From positions 27,904 through 91,903 of the IMG/VR virus record IMGVR_UViG_3300025652_000041: 64,000 nucleotides of DNA. The stretch is one strand, 5' to 3'. The DNA is from a virus. This document shows, piece after piece, positions 36,973 to 44,955 of the stretch (the first letter of the stretch is position 1; each line of letters opens with the position of its first letter). Position numbers and translations under genes: made by a program. The notes under the pieces are model-generated. The model did no database searches and was not told where the DNA came from. It saw nothing but the letters and a program-made list of their open reading frames with translations.

Positions 36973-37530
36973 ATGAAAAATGAAATGATTGCTTTGTTCG
37001 CGAAACACGACCTTGTTCTTACTATTGACGAAGAACGTTTAGTTGCCAAGTGCGACCGTCCTGCTCCCCGTGCCCGTCTTGGGTTCAAGAATGAGTACCA
37101 CGTTCGTTACCGTACTATTGAACGTATGTACGAAGCGCAACAAGAGTTCATTGATAATCGTCTTGCCACTATCGAATACCGTGCCAAAGCGAAAGAAGAA
37201 CGCAAAGTCAAGGCAGTAGAACTTGCCGCCAACGTCAAGGTCGGTGACTTGTTCGTTGACTCTTGGGGTTACGAACAGACTCAAGTTGATTGTTACCAAG
37301 TCGTTGCGAAACCTACAGCGAAAACTGTCATTGTCCGTGAGGTTGCCACCGCAACTGTTGAAGGTAGTGAAGGAATGATGTGTCAAAATGTTCGTGCGGT
37401 TCCCAACTCTTTCGTTGGTGAAGAGATGAAGAAACGAATCGACAACTACGGTGGCTTCAAGACTTCTTCTCATTCTTTTGCTCGTCCTACTACTGCGGAA
37501 GCTACTCACTACAACAGCTGGTACTACTAA
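36973..37530 (+). CDS. Conserved early protein, unknown
   Basis: A 185-residue basic protein. ATG 36973 is used; the open frame extends upstream but is promoter. N-terminal helices with Arg-Ala-Arg-Leu-Gly-Phe, a Lys/Glu/Arg-rich central helix, then a beta domain (Val-Gly-Asp-Leu-Phe-Val-Asp-Ser-Trp-Gly-Tyr-Glu-Gln-Thr) that resembles the small beta barrel of phage and plasmid proteins. Its codon use is strongly biased (CGT, GTT), pointing to high expression. Function unknown. Confidence 0.6.
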   Translation: MKNEMIALFAKHDLVLTIDEERLVAKCDRPAPRARLGFKNEYHVRYRTIERMYEAQQEFIDNRLATIEYRAKAKEERKVKAVELAANVKVGDLFVDSWGYEQTQVDCYQVVAKPTAKTVIVREVATATVEGSEGMMCQNVRAVPNSFVGEEMKKRIDNYGGFKTSSHSFARPTTAEATHYNSWYY

Positions 37531-37542
37531 GGAGATTTTAAA

Positions 37543-37683
37543 ATGAGTGATTACGTTTACTACTTAGAAGAGGATGGCGAGTTTCTTGCCGAAATGATCT
37601 TCGACAGTGAACAGGATGCAATCGATTATGCCGAAGAAAAAGCAATGAAGAACTACAAGATTATTGAGTGGGACTGTGATTAA
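37543..37683 (+). CDS. Small acidic protein
   Basis: A 46-residue protein with a strong SD (AAGGAGA). Asp/Glu-rich, Tyr-rich, ends Trp-Asp-Cys-Asp. Followed by a strong terminator. No family recognised. Confidence 0.55.
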   Translation: MSDYVYYLEEDGEFLAEMIFDSEQDAIDYAEEKAMKNYKIIEWDCD

Positions 37684-37738
37684 ACCAACGTTAAATTGGT
37701 AATGATTCCTGTGAGGGTTTAACCACGTTCGCTCTTTT

Positions 37739-37763
37739 CCCCCGAGAAATCGGGGGTTTTTTT
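37739..37763 (+). terminator. Strong Rho-independent terminator (GAAA tetraloop)
   Basis: CCCCCGA - GAAA - TCGGGGG followed by seven T: a 7-bp perfect stem capped by a GNRA loop. It ends the early cassette of 36434-37683. Confidence 0.92.
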
Positions 37764-37825
37764 ACATATAGATACTAAGTGAAAACACAAAAAACCCTAT
37801 ATAGTTATAGTAAAGGTGAAATATA

Positions 37826-38260
37826 ATGGCCAACAATAGAACCCCCGACATTTTCGAAATCTTCGAAGAGTTTGGGAAACAAACAACTAAAACCAAAAGA
37901 AAGGATGTTCTGTTGAAATATCAGAATGTTGCTGCTTTAACAGATGTCCTCCGAGGCACTTTTGATGATACTCTTCAGTTCATCTTGCCCGCGGGCACTC
38001 CTCCGTATACCCCAAATAGACCTGAGTCAACCCCTTCTAGTCTCCTACGACTACATAAAGAATTCGGTTATTATGTTAAAGGTGGGCCAGGCAAAGATAT
38101 GCAGGCGTTTAGACGCGAACTCAAATTCATGCGACTCTTGGAATCAATACATCCAAAAGATGCAGAGATAGTTTTGTCGATGGTGGCAAAAAAGTCACCA
38201 GTGAAATACTTAACCAAAAAACTAGTACAGGAGACCTTTCCAAAACTGATCCAGAAATAA
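37826..38260 (+). CDS. Conserved T4-like phage protein (DUF6433-like)
   Basis: A 144-residue protein, SD AAGGTG. The pattern Lys-Arg-Lys-Asp-Val-Leu-x-Lys-x-Gln-Asn, then Leu-Arg-Gly-Thr-Phe-Asp-Asp-Thr-Leu-Gln-Phe and Leu-Pro-x-Gly-x-Pro-Pro-Tyr fits a family (DUF6433) found in nearly all marine T4-like phages. Role unknown, always near phoH/lysozyme or uvsW-type genes as far as I recall. Confidence 0.7.
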   Translation: MANNRTPDIFEIFEEFGKQTTKTKRKDVLLKYQNVAALTDVLRGTFDDTLQFILPAGTPPYTPNRPESTPSSLLRLHKEFGYYVKGGPGKDMQAFRRELKFMRLLESIHPKDAEIVLSMVAKKSPVKYLTKKLVQETFPKLIQK

Positions 38261-38290
38261 CCATCCCTTTAACTAACAAACGAGGTGTTG

Positions 38291-38452
38291 ATGTCAGAAA
38301 AACAATTGGAACGCTTGAAGCGAGACCGTCAGGAATTGGATTATTATATCCAACGAATGAAGAAGAAAGGAAGAGATAACTTGGTTTATAAACTAGCAAA
38401 GAAACAAGAGTATCTCAATCAAACTATTGTTGAACAACTAACGACTCAATAA
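38291..38452 (+). CDS. Small basic helical protein
   Basis: A 53-residue protein with Lys/Arg-rich helix (Leu-Glu-Arg-Leu-Lys-Arg-Asp-Arg-Gln) followed by Tyr-Tyr-Ile-Gln-Arg-Met-Lys-Lys-Lys. A small coiled coil. SD CGAGGTG. No family recognised. Confidence 0.55.
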   Translation: MSEKQLERLKRDRQELDYYIQRMKKKGRDNLVYKLAKKQEYLNQTIVEQLTTQ

Positions 38453-38473
38453 GGAAGGTGATCCGTATCTCTT

Positions 38474-38494
38474 CACCCCCCCACTCGGGGGGTG
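38474..38494 (+). terminator. GC-rich hairpin, terminator-like
   Basis: CACCCCCC and GGGGGGTG pair around a short loop. No T-run follows, so it may stabilise the mRNA end or act as a regulator of the next gene rather than terminate. Confidence 0.5.
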
Positions 38495-38518
38495 TCGTAT
38501 GGAAAACAATAATAAATT

Positions 38519-38755
38519 ATGCCAATATATGAATTTAAAGATAATGAGACCGGCGAAGTAATCGAAGTCATGATGAAAATATCAGAGTACGATGACTACC
38601 GAAAAGATAACCCCCATCTAAATAGATGTTTCACTAAAGCGCCCGGTTTAACATCGGGAGTCAAATCCGCATTGACAATGGCTGGTAGCGATTGGCAAGA
38701 ACACCTAGGCAACATTAAGAAAGGTGCGGGTAAAGATAACAACATCAAAACATAG
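38519..38755 (+). CDS. FmdB-like protein without metal cysteines
   Basis: A 78-residue protein opening Met-Pro-Ile-Tyr-Glu-Phe-Lys-Asp, then Val-Met-Met-Lys-Ile-Ser-Glu-Tyr and Asn-Pro-His-Leu, as in T4-like phage FmdB-related proteins. The CxxC pairs of the family are absent (compare 10894), so it cannot bind zinc the same way. Located just before phoH, which I recall as a conserved order. Confidence 0.65.
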   Translation: MPIYEFKDNETGEVIEVMMKISEYDDYRKDNPHLNRCFTKAPGLTSGVKSALTMAGSDWQEHLGNIKKGAGKDNNIKT

Positions 38756-38763
38756 AGAACTTA

Positions 38764-39447
38764 ATGCAAAAACCACAAACGTTAAAGATCGATCATCTTT
38801 TGACAGTCGATCCAATGACTACTGGCCAAGAACAAGTGTTCTCTGCCTACAAGTCTGGTTCGCACTTGGTACTGAATGGATCTGCGGGGACGGGTAAAAC
38901 TTTCAGTGCACTGTATCTTGGACTAGAGACTGTACTTGATAAAGGTAACCAGTTTTCATCTGTAGTTATCTGTAGGTCTATCGTACCTACCCGAGAGATT
39001 GGATTCTTGCCAGGAACTCTAGAAGAGAAGATGGATGCATATACCGCACCCTACAAATCAATATGCGCGGAACTATTCGATGATCCGGAAGCATACCGAA
39101 AACTTTCGGAGAACAAGACGGTTGATTTTATCTCAACGTCACATATTCGTGGAACTACAATCAACGATGCAGTTATCATAGTGGATGAGATGCAGAACTT
39201 GACATTCCATGAATTAGATAGTATCATTACTAGAGTTGGTCAGAATTGTCGGATCATATTCTGTGGTGATTATTATCAATCAGACTTCGTAAAAGAAGGT
39301 GATAGGAAAGGTATCGTGAAGTTTATCGAGATACTTGAGTTGATGAAGAACTTCACTGTAGTAGAATTTACATGGGCAGATATAGTACGTTCGGACTTCG
39401 TGCGAGACTATATAATGACTAAAGAACTAATAGAGGAAAAGAAATGA
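38764..39447 (+). CDS. phoH: PhoH-like P-loop ATPase
   Basis: A 227-residue ATPase. Walker A is Gly-Ser-Ala-Gly-Thr-Gly-Lys-Thr (about 39-46), Walker B Val-Ile-Ile-Val-Asp-Glu-Met-Gln-Asn (about 138-146), and Phe-Cys-Gly-Asp-Tyr is the following sensor strand. The family is widespread in marine phages; its role in RNA or phosphate metabolism is debated. No pho-box was looked for in detail. The stop overlaps the lysozyme start by four bases. Confidence 0.9.
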   Translation: MQKPQTLKIDHLLTVDPMTTGQEQVFSAYKSGSHLVLNGSAGTGKTFSALYLGLETVLDKGNQFSSVVICRSIVPTREIGFLPGTLEEKMDAYTAPYKSICAELFDDPEAYRKLSENKTVDFISTSHIRGTTINDAVIIVDEMQNLTFHELDSIITRVGQNCRIIFCGDYYQSDFVKEGDRKGIVKFIEILELMKNFTVVEFTWADIVRSDFVRDYIMTKELIEEKK

Positions 39448-39890
39448 ACAGACAAGAAGTATTCGAAACATTAAAAGTGGACGAAGGAGTCGAGTATGAA
39501 ATCTATAACGACCATCTTGGGTACGCAACATTTGGTGTCGGGCATCTCGTACTTGAAACTGACCCCGAACACGGACAACCGGTCGGAACCCCAATCAGTG
39601 AAGACAGAGTTGCCGAGTGTTTTGACAACGACCTCAATACAGCAATCAGCGAGTGTCATGCTTTATACGGACAGGGCGACTTTGATTCGTTACCAGACGG
39701 AGTACAAGGTGTACTTGTCAATATGATGTTCAACATGGGACGTACTCGTTTGAGTAAGTTCAAGAACTTCAATGGTGCAATTGCAGAAGGTGATTGGAAA
39801 CGTGCAGGTGTAGAGGGACGTGATAGTCTCTGGCATCGACAGGTTACAAACCGTGCAGAAAGACTAATGGTAACCTTAGAGAACGTATAA
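39444..39890 (+). CDS. Endolysin, T4-type lysozyme (GH24)
   Basis: A 148-residue muramidase that cuts peptidoglycan at the end of infection. The catalytic residues Glu14, Asp23 and Thr29 have exactly the spacing of T4 lysozyme Glu11/Asp20/Thr26, in the context Asp-Glu-Gly and Thr-Phe-Gly-Val-Gly-His. C-terminal Asn-Met-Gly and Arg-Leu-x-x-Phe-x-Asn helices complete the fold. There is no signal peptide or SAR helix, so a holin is needed to release it. Candidate membrane proteins are listed at 43712 and 25345. It is coupled to phoH. Confidence 0.92.
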   Translation: MNRQEVFETLKVDEGVEYEIYNDHLGYATFGVGHLVLETDPEHGQPVGTPISEDRVAECFDNDLNTAISECHALYGQGDFDSLPDGVQGVLVNMMFNMGRTRLSKFKNFNGAIAEGDWKRAGVEGRDSLWHRQVTNRAERLMVTLENV

Positions 39891-39899
39891 GTAATTAGT

Positions 39900-40046
39900 A
39901 TGGCCAAGTACAGTCGTCACGATAGTAGAAACAAGAAACGTAATAAACATAAACAGATGACCTTGAATGGGAACTCTGATACACGAAAAGTGAGAGATAA
40001 TGAGAAACGCGATTTTTCAATACATGATCGTCAACGACAAGGTTGA
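39900..40046 (+). CDS. Small basic conserved phage protein
   Basis: A 48-residue protein starting Met-Ala-Lys-Tyr-Ser-Arg-His-Asp-x-Arg-Asn-Lys-Lys-Arg-Asn-Lys-His-Lys. I recall this Lys/Arg-rich opening from many marine T4-like phages. It overlaps the start of the next gene by 47 bases. Function unknown. Confidence 0.55.
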   Translation: MAKYSRHDSRNKKRNKHKQMTLNGNSDTRKVRDNEKRDFSIHDRQRQG

Positions 40047-40824
40047 TGAACGTGGTGATATCGAAGGTAGAAAGAGAAGTCAAGTGTATCGAGAGTGTGC
40101 GGATATATCTCGCAATTCATTCTTACAGTACGCAGATCACGTAGATGCGGATTATCACTATTCCGATGAAGCGGTGTATTGTAAGGACGATCATTCAACC
40201 GGAATATTGTTTGAATGTTTACGCGTAATCTATGACCCGATGTTCGACCAGTACGACAAGGTACTCTTTGCTGATACTGATATTGTAGTAAACACCGATG
40301 AAAACATCTTCGACATATGTGAAGACGGAGATGTTTTCGGTGTACTTGAGAGTGATATCGTCACCGCTGATGGTGGTGGATATAACTCTTGGGATTATAA
40401 ACAAAGTACCTATCTCGACTTTGTAAACAAGTTCCAGATGCACGGCATTCCGGTCGTGCCTTCTATGCCACCTAGCAGACCATCCAAAATAACCATACTG
40501 AATACCGGTGTGGTTGTATGGACACGCGAGGCACGTCTACGTGCACGTGAGTTGTTTATGCCTTGGAAAGAATGGTTCTACGCTAAACCCGAATTCCATA
40601 TGTCTGTAATGAATGATCAACCATACATCTCTGGTCAGTTGATGCAACATGAATTTGATCTGGTCACCATAGACCAGACATGGAATGATTCCCCCCACTA
40701 CGCCACAGAAGAAGAGTTCTTTGAGAAGGCGAAGTTCTGTCACTATACTGGCGGAGGATGGAAGATCCTCATGCTAGACCACTATCACTCAAACAAATTC
40801 CGACTATCACCAAAACAAATGTAA
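40000..40824 (+). CDS. Glycosyltransferase, GT-A fold (GT8-like)
   Basis: A 274-residue protein. Leu-Phe-Ala-Asp-Thr-Asp-Ile-Val (about residues 89-96) is the D-x-D site after a hydrophobic strand. Ile-Leu-Asn-Thr-Gly-Val-Val-Val-Trp (about 165) and a C-terminal His-Tyr-Thr-Gly-Gly-Gly-Trp-Lys are the acceptor-side and nucleotide-binding motifs of GT8-like enzymes. Acceptor unknown. It lies downstream of lysozyme, separated from the main cluster by an early cassette. Confidence 0.75.
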   Translation: MRNAIFQYMIVNDKVDERGDIEGRKRSQVYRECADISRNSFLQYADHVDADYHYSDEAVYCKDDHSTGILFECLRVIYDPMFDQYDKVLFADTDIVVNTDENIFDICEDGDVFGVLESDIVTADGGGYNSWDYKQSTYLDFVNKFQMHGIPVVPSMPPSRPSKITILNTGVVVWTREARLRARELFMPWKEWFYAKPEFHMSVMNDQPYISGQLMQHEFDLVTIDQTWNDSPHYATEEEFFEKAKFCHYTGGGWKILMLDHYHSNKFRLSPKQM

Positions 40825-40831
40825 ATAAGTG

Positions 40832-40860
40832 TTGACATCTTGTTTTAACTATGAGATAAT
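40832..40860 (+). promoter_or_regulatory. Early-type promoter, TTGACA-N17-GATAAT
   Basis: TTGACA, 17 bases, GATAAT; leader CTAATTGAGAGAGAGAGG before ATG 40893. Starts 8 bases after the glycosyltransferase stop. Confidence 0.85.
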
Positions 40861-40892
40861 GGGTACCTAATTGAGAGAGAGAGGTGTTTATT

Positions 40893-41081
40893 ATGAATTA
40901 TGTAGAAACTGGTGCCATTGTTACAAAGATGATCGAACTTATTCGTAAGGATAACGATAATCCAAATTATGCAATCGGTTACCTAGAAGCTATGATGAGA
41001 ACTCTATCTATGAAATATCCCAAAGTTCTCGAAGAATTTATCGAAACTATTGACTATTTAGAAAATAAGGAAGTAAAGTGA
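40893..41081 (+). CDS. Conserved small early protein
   Basis: A 62-residue helical protein starting at the ATG after the early leader. Asn-Tyr-Ala-Ile-Gly-Tyr-Leu-Glu-Ala-Met and Met-Lys-Tyr-Pro are features I recall from small T4-like phage proteins. The stop TGA overlaps the next GTG start. Confidence 0.6.
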   Translation: MNYVETGAIVTKMIELIRKDNDNPNYAIGYLEAMMRTLSMKYPKVLEEFIETIDYLENKEVK

Positions 41082-41659
41082 ATAAAGAAAATGTAATATT
41101 AACAGACATCGATGGTGTAGTTCTTAACTGGTTCTACGCATTCGATATCTGGATGAACGAACACGGTCACAAGTTAGCTGACCCAACAAACCTAGTCTAT
41201 GATGTCAGTGAAGCCTATGGTGTTGACAAGGAGACTGGTAAGATGTTAGTCCGTGTGTTTAACGAGAGTGCCCATGTCGGGTTCCTTCCACCACTACGTG
41301 ACGCAATGCATTACATGAAGAAGTTGCACGAAGAACATGGTTATGTGTTCCATGCGATTACTAGTCTGAGTGACAATCCTAATGCGCAGAAGTTGCGTAT
41401 CCTAAACCTTCAGAAGTTGTTCGGTGAGACTTTGTTTGAGAAGTTCATTATCCTTGGTTGTGGTGATGACAAAGACGAAGCCTTAGAACCTTACCGTGAC
41501 ACCGAATGCCTGTGGGTAGAAGATAAGACTGAGAATGCCGAACTAGGTGTTGAACTTGGTCTGGAGAGTGTGTTGATGGAACATGGTTTCAACATGAACC
41601 ACCCAACTATCCCTTGCATGAAGAACTGGAAAGAGATCTACGAAAAACTGGTTGGTTAA
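41078..41659 (+). CDS. HAD-superfamily phosphatase (5'-nucleotidase-like)
   Basis: A 193-residue protein with GTG start. Leu-Thr-Asp-Ile-Asp-Gly-Val-Val-Leu-Asn-Trp (about 7-17) is HAD motif I with two catalytic aspartates, Ile-Thr-Ser-Leu-Ser (about 96) fits motif II, and Trp-Val-Glu-Asp-Lys (about 148) motif IV. Conserved in cyanomyoviruses, where it is likened to 5'(3')-deoxyribonucleotidases. It could dephosphorylate nucleotides or sugar phosphates. Confidence 0.75.
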   Translation: MNKENVILTDIDGVVLNWFYAFDIWMNEHGHKLADPTNLVYDVSEAYGVDKETGKMLVRVFNESAHVGFLPPLRDAMHYMKKLHEEHGYVFHAITSLSDNPNAQKLRILNLQKLFGETLFEKFIILGCGDDKDEALEPYRDTECLWVEDKTENAELGVELGLESVLMEHGFNMNHPTIPCMKNWKEIYEKLVG

Positions 41660-41665
41660 AATGTG

Positions 41666-41693
41666 ACTAAATATCCTCATACAATCTATGAGG
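41666..41693 (+). promoter_or_regulatory. RBS-sequestering hairpin with internal late-promoter-like box
   Basis: CCTCATA (41675-41681) and TATGAGG (41687-41693) form a perfect 7-bp hairpin. The 3' arm contains GAGG, the Shine-Dalgarno of the carbamoyltransferase (ATG 41701, 7 bases on). ACTAAATA (41666-41673), six of eight bases of the late consensus, lies just before; a transcript started there would begin in the left arm and could not form the hairpin. This is the arrangement of T4 lysozyme gene e. Read-through early mRNA would be silent, late mRNA translated. Confidence 0.65.
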
Positions 41694-41700
41694 TATATTT

Positions 41701-43197
41701 ATGCGTTACGTTGGTTTCAGTGAGTATTATCACGATGCAGCACTATCAATTATAAACAAGGACGGTACTGTGGAGTTCGCTTCACAGGCCGAACGTTTTT
41801 CTAAGAAGAAGAACGACCCTATCATTCCCGAAAGTCTCTGGGAATATGTTAACGACAACGATCATGTATCATTCTATGAAGACTATGCACTTCGAGAAAA
41901 ATACCGAGATACTTATCGAGGTTTAAAAGGCAAAACACTCCAAAGAGATGTTTCTTCACACGAAGAAATACCAATCGGTGAAAGTCTTGTCTATGACAAC
42001 TTCCACGAACATCACATATCACATTGCGCAACCGCATTCTACACCCGCCCTTGGAAAGACAAAGAAGATACTGTTATGGTGTCTATCGATGGTGCAGGCG
42101 AATATCAAACTGCGGTCATCTACGACCACAACTTCAACCTAATCAAAGAATGGCATTACCCCAAGTCTATAGGACTAGTCTACACTAGTGCAACAAAAAC
42201 GTTGGGTTTACGTCCACTTGAGGACGAGTATGTTGTTATGGGATTGTCATCATATGGTACCGCACCTCCAGAGATGGTACAATGGTTGATTGATTGGTGG
42301 GAAGATACTCCTGATGTTGCGACCGGAGTAGGTAAAGAGGTTTTACTAGATCATCCGGATAGTCCGGAGTATGTAGGATTTAAGAGGATGCGAAATAAAC
42401 TAATCGACTTCGCTAAACAGTACGGAGATAAAGATTTCGCAGCCGGTATTCAGAGGTTTTCAGAGTATGGTATTATGCAGATCATGCATATTGCAAAACA
42501 ACACGGAAACAAGTTAGTGTACTCTGGTGGTTGTGCACAGAATGTTGTTACCAATTCAATGATACACGAACTATTTGATGGTCAAATGCATATTGCAGTT
42601 GCACCTACAGATGCAGGATCTAGTCTTGGTACTGCCGCAATGACATGGGCAAAGGAAACAGGAAAGGATCGATTGATTTGGTCGCCCTATTCTGGTTACA
42701 ACATAGATAGAGAGGTAAACGTACAGGAAGTAGTCGATCACCTCTTAGAACACCGTGTGTGCGGTCTGGCGAACGGTAAAGCGGAGTTTGGCCCACGTGC
42801 ACTAGGTAACAGGTCTTTGATCGCAGATGTGAGGTATGACGTAAAGGATACGGTGAATGGTATCAAACGTAGACAGAAGTACCGACCATTCGCACCCGCA
42901 ATCCTAGAGGAACACGCACACGAGTACTTCGAAGGGCCTATGAATGAGTACATGCAATACACCTCTATAGCAAAACATCCTTATACGTCAGTCACTCATG
43001 TAGATGGTACTGCTCGTGTTCAGATAGTAAAGAAAGATTGTCCGTCTATATTCCGTAAGATTATCGAAGAATATTACGCAAGGACGGGCGTTCCGATGTT
43101 ACTAAATACCTCATTGAACATCCGCGGCCGTCCGATGGTCAACGATGAACATGACGCAGAATTGTGGGAACAAAAGTACGGAGTGAAGGTTTTTTAA
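41701..43197 (+). CDS. O-carbamoyltransferase (NodU/CmcH/TobZ family)
   Basis: A 498-residue enzyme that transfers carbamoyl from carbamoyl phosphate, through a carbamoyl-adenylate, to a hydroxyl. The N-terminal Kae1-like part has Tyr-His-Asp-Ala-Ala at 10-14 and His-Glu-His-His-Ile-Ser-His (about 102-108), the metal-binding histidines. Val-Ser-Ile-Asp-Gly-Ala-Gly-Glu and Gly-Leu-Ser-Ser-Tyr-Gly bind ATP. The C-terminal part has Glu-Phe-Gly-Pro-Arg-Ala-Leu-Gly-Asn-Arg-Ser and Asn-Thr-Ser-Leu-Asn-Ile-Arg-Gly. All family blocks are present. Acceptor may be a glycan, or a hydroxymethylated base as reported for some phages. It leads the glycan-modification cluster. Confidence 0.9.
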   Translation: MRYVGFSEYYHDAALSIINKDGTVEFASQAERFSKKKNDPIIPESLWEYVNDNDHVSFYEDYALREKYRDTYRGLKGKTLQRDVSSHEEIPIGESLVYDNFHEHHISHCATAFYTRPWKDKEDTVMVSIDGAGEYQTAVIYDHNFNLIKEWHYPKSIGLVYTSATKTLGLRPLEDEYVVMGLSSYGTAPPEMVQWLIDWWEDTPDVATGVGKEVLLDHPDSPEYVGFKRMRNKLIDFAKQYGDKDFAAGIQRFSEYGIMQIMHIAKQHGNKLVYSGGCAQNVVTNSMIHELFDGQMHIAVAPTDAGSSLGTAAMTWAKETGKDRLIWSPYSGYNIDREVNVQEVVDHLLEHRVCGLANGKAEFGPRALGNRSLIADVRYDVKDTVNGIKRRQKYRPFAPAILEEHAHEYFEGPMNEYMQYTSIAKHPYTSVTHVDGTARVQIVKKDCPSIFRKIIEEYYARTGVPMLLNTSLNIRGRPMVNDEHDAELWEQKYGVKVF

Positions 43198-43697
43198 TGC
43201 AGTACATACGCAAATATAAAATTGATGATTGGGAAAGTGTTCAGGACAAGATATTACTTGCTATCGAAATGATAAAAGATAACAACGTATGTGAATATGC
43301 TAACATGTCTCATTCTGATTACAAGGTTGATGCAAAACCTTTGTATTGGGAAGTATTCGAGAATGCTGTTCGGCCAAGTCTAGAGGAATATATGTCTAGT
43401 TGGAAGTGTACCGACATACGCATAGGTAATATGTGGTTTGCAGAATATAGTGAACATGGTGCAGACTTCAACTGGCACACCCATGAAGGTGCGAATATGT
43501 CCGGTGTCCTTCAAGTAGTATTAGAAGATCCGGAAAACGGAACACAATTATTAGGAACACCAATAGATTTGGAAGAAGGGGATCTTGTAGTATTCCCTTC
43601 GATGTTACCCCACAGAAGTCCTATGATAACCGACAGTAAGAAACTTGTTATCGGTTTTAATTGGGACATACATGGTAGTGAATTACACGAACATTAA
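43197..43697 (+). CDS. 2-oxoglutarate/Fe(II) oxygenase-like protein
   Basis: A 166-residue protein; ATG 43197 shares a base with the previous stop. His-Thr-His-Glu-Gly-Ala-Asn-Met-Ser-Gly (about 97-106) gives the H-x-H/D iron ligands, Leu-Glu-Glu-Gly-Asp-Leu-Val-Val-Phe-Pro-Ser (about 132-142) the typical strand, and Leu-Pro-His-Arg-Ser the distal His with a downstream Lys in place of the 2OG-binding Arg. It may hydroxylate an intermediate that the carbamoyltransferase then uses, since their genes overlap. Confidence 0.7.
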   Translation: MQYIRKYKIDDWESVQDKILLAIEMIKDNNVCEYANMSHSDYKVDAKPLYWEVFENAVRPSLEEYMSSWKCTDIRIGNMWFAEYSEHGADFNWHTHEGANMSGVLQVVLEDPENGTQLLGTPIDLEEGDLVVFPSMLPHRSPMITDSKKLVIGFNWDIHGSELHEH

Positions 43698-43711
43698 ACT
43701 AGGAGAATAAA

Positions 43712-44065
43712 ATGTCAGAAGAAAAAAAGAAGGTACAACTTACCGCAGACAGTGATGGGTTTTTAGCGGGAGCTGATGCGGACGGTGATGGTCACATTAC
43801 CGAACAAGAACTACAGATGCACTTAGAGTTCAAACGAAAGGAACTCGAAGACGCAGATGCTATGCGAGATGCGCAAAGAAACATGGCCTGGTTTGCACTT
43901 GGCGGAATGTTACTTTATCCCTTCGCTGTAGTACTGGCATCTTTGATAGGATTAGACCAAGCAGCAAATACGTTAGGTTCTATGGCACCGACATACTTTG
44001 TATCTGTTGCCGCAATTGTCGCAGCGTTCTATGCGAAGGAAGCTGTCGGTAACAAGAATAAGTAA
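43712..44065 (+). CDS. EF-hand membrane protein (holin candidate)
   Basis: A 117-residue protein. Residues about 18-30 are Asp-Ala-Asp-Gly-Asp-Gly-His-Ile-Thr-Glu-Gln-Glu, a complete EF-hand calcium loop. A charged helix follows, then two transmembrane helices (about 55-75 and 88-108) and a short cytoplasmic tail. The same arrangement is conserved in marine T4-like phages, as I recall. Size and two membrane helices would suit a class II holin for the GH24 endolysin, and calcium could gate it; this is inference only. Confidence 0.65.
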   Translation: MSEEKKKVQLTADSDGFLAGADADGDGHITEQELQMHLEFKRKELEDADAMRDAQRNMAWFALGGMLLYPFAVVLASLIGLDQAANTLGSMAPTYFVSVAAIVAAFYAKEAVGNKNK

Positions 44066-44955
44066 TGGAACTTATTACTTGGCGAGGTACGCCAGGAGTT
44101 GGTGATTTCATGTGGGCACTTAATTGTGCCCATAACTTTTCTTACAAAGAAAACAAGAAAGTTACTTTAGAGTTTCATTGGGAACATGAAGAAGACCATC
44201 TACACCACTTCGAAGATCCAGAAACAATCATAGAGAGACTAGAGTACATCCATAACTTCTATCATAGAAAGGATGATGTGACGGTCATACACGTGTATAA
44301 TGAACGGACACGTTACAGTGATTGGAGATATAACGATGATGTTACCAGAGAGGACGATGGTAGTCTCAGAGTCATGGCCATAAGCCGACCCAAAAAGAAT
44401 AGGTTTTGGTTTGAGAGTGGAAAGTATTCGGATGAGGTAGGCGGAGATATTCCCAACAGTGATTGGATATTCCGGAAGGATGCATTCCGAAAAATTGACA
44501 ATAATAAGATTGTTATATGGAGACCGCTGTTTAATGCAGAAACTCCAAAAACATGGAAAAGACAGTTGACAAATGACAAATGGGATGTTATAATAAATCA
44601 GTTGGTTGCGGCGGGATTACATATAACAGAATTGACCTATAGAACTCCTGTTTCCGAAGCACTCTATCATATCTCTACATGTCGTCAAGTCATATGTTAT
44701 GATGGTATGTGGCATTACATTGCTCGTAACTTATATAGACCTACGATAGTTATAAGTAATGAGGGTATAACGCGTTATCATACGCCTCATTGTGTACGAA
44801 CTACACACGATGAAAATGAAGAAATGAATATATTTTGGTGGGTGAATAATATCCCTGAGATGTTAGGTAACACCAAGAGAAAAGCAATAGAACATGAAAC
44901 TAAAGCGAGAGGATTTTTCAGTGAAAGAAATAAACATAGACAGAGCAGTAATTGA
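44065..44955 (+). CDS. GT9-like glycosyltransferase/heptosyltransferase-fold protein
   Basis: A 296-residue protein. It opens Trp-Arg-Gly-Thr-Pro-Gly-Val-Gly-Asp-Phe-Met-Trp-Ala (like the G-x-G-D of GT-B enzymes), and the C-terminal half has Ile-Val-Ile-Trp-Arg-Pro, Leu-Tyr-His-Ile-Ser-Thr-Cys, Gly-Met-Trp-His-Tyr-Ile-Ala and Arg-Pro-Thr-Ile-Val-Ile-Ser. These resemble the donor-binding half of ADP-heptose:LPS heptosyltransferases (where D-[ST]-G-x-x-H is usual, here Asp-Gly-Met-Trp-His). It would act on an LPS-like or phage-specific glycan. Confidence 0.55.
   Translation: MELITWRGTPGVGDFMWALNCAHNFSYKENKKVTLEFHWEHEEDHLHHFEDPETIIERLEYIHNFYHRKDDVTVIHVYNERTRYSDWRYNDDVTREDDGSLRVMAISRPKKNRFWFESGKYSDEVGGDIPNSDWIFRKDAFRKIDNNKIVIWRPLFNAETPKTWKRQLTNDKWDVIINQLVAAGLHITELTYRTPVSEALYHISTCRQVICYDGMWHYIARNLYRPTIVISNEGITRYHTPHCVRTTHDENEEMNIFWWVNNIPEMLGNTKRKAIEHETKARGFFSERNKHRQSSN

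Noticed and set aside
37684-37738. Possible tRNA-like fold before the terminator
   Set aside because: Only one short stem (ACCAA/TTGGT) is present; no anticodon arm, T-loop or CCA-compatible acceptor.
41078-43197. Reading the HAD enzyme and carbamoyltransferase as a complete DNA-base hypermodification pathway
   Set aside because: A hydroxymethylase, base kinase and glycosyltransferase set specific to DNA are not all visible; the evidence is compatible with glycan modification.
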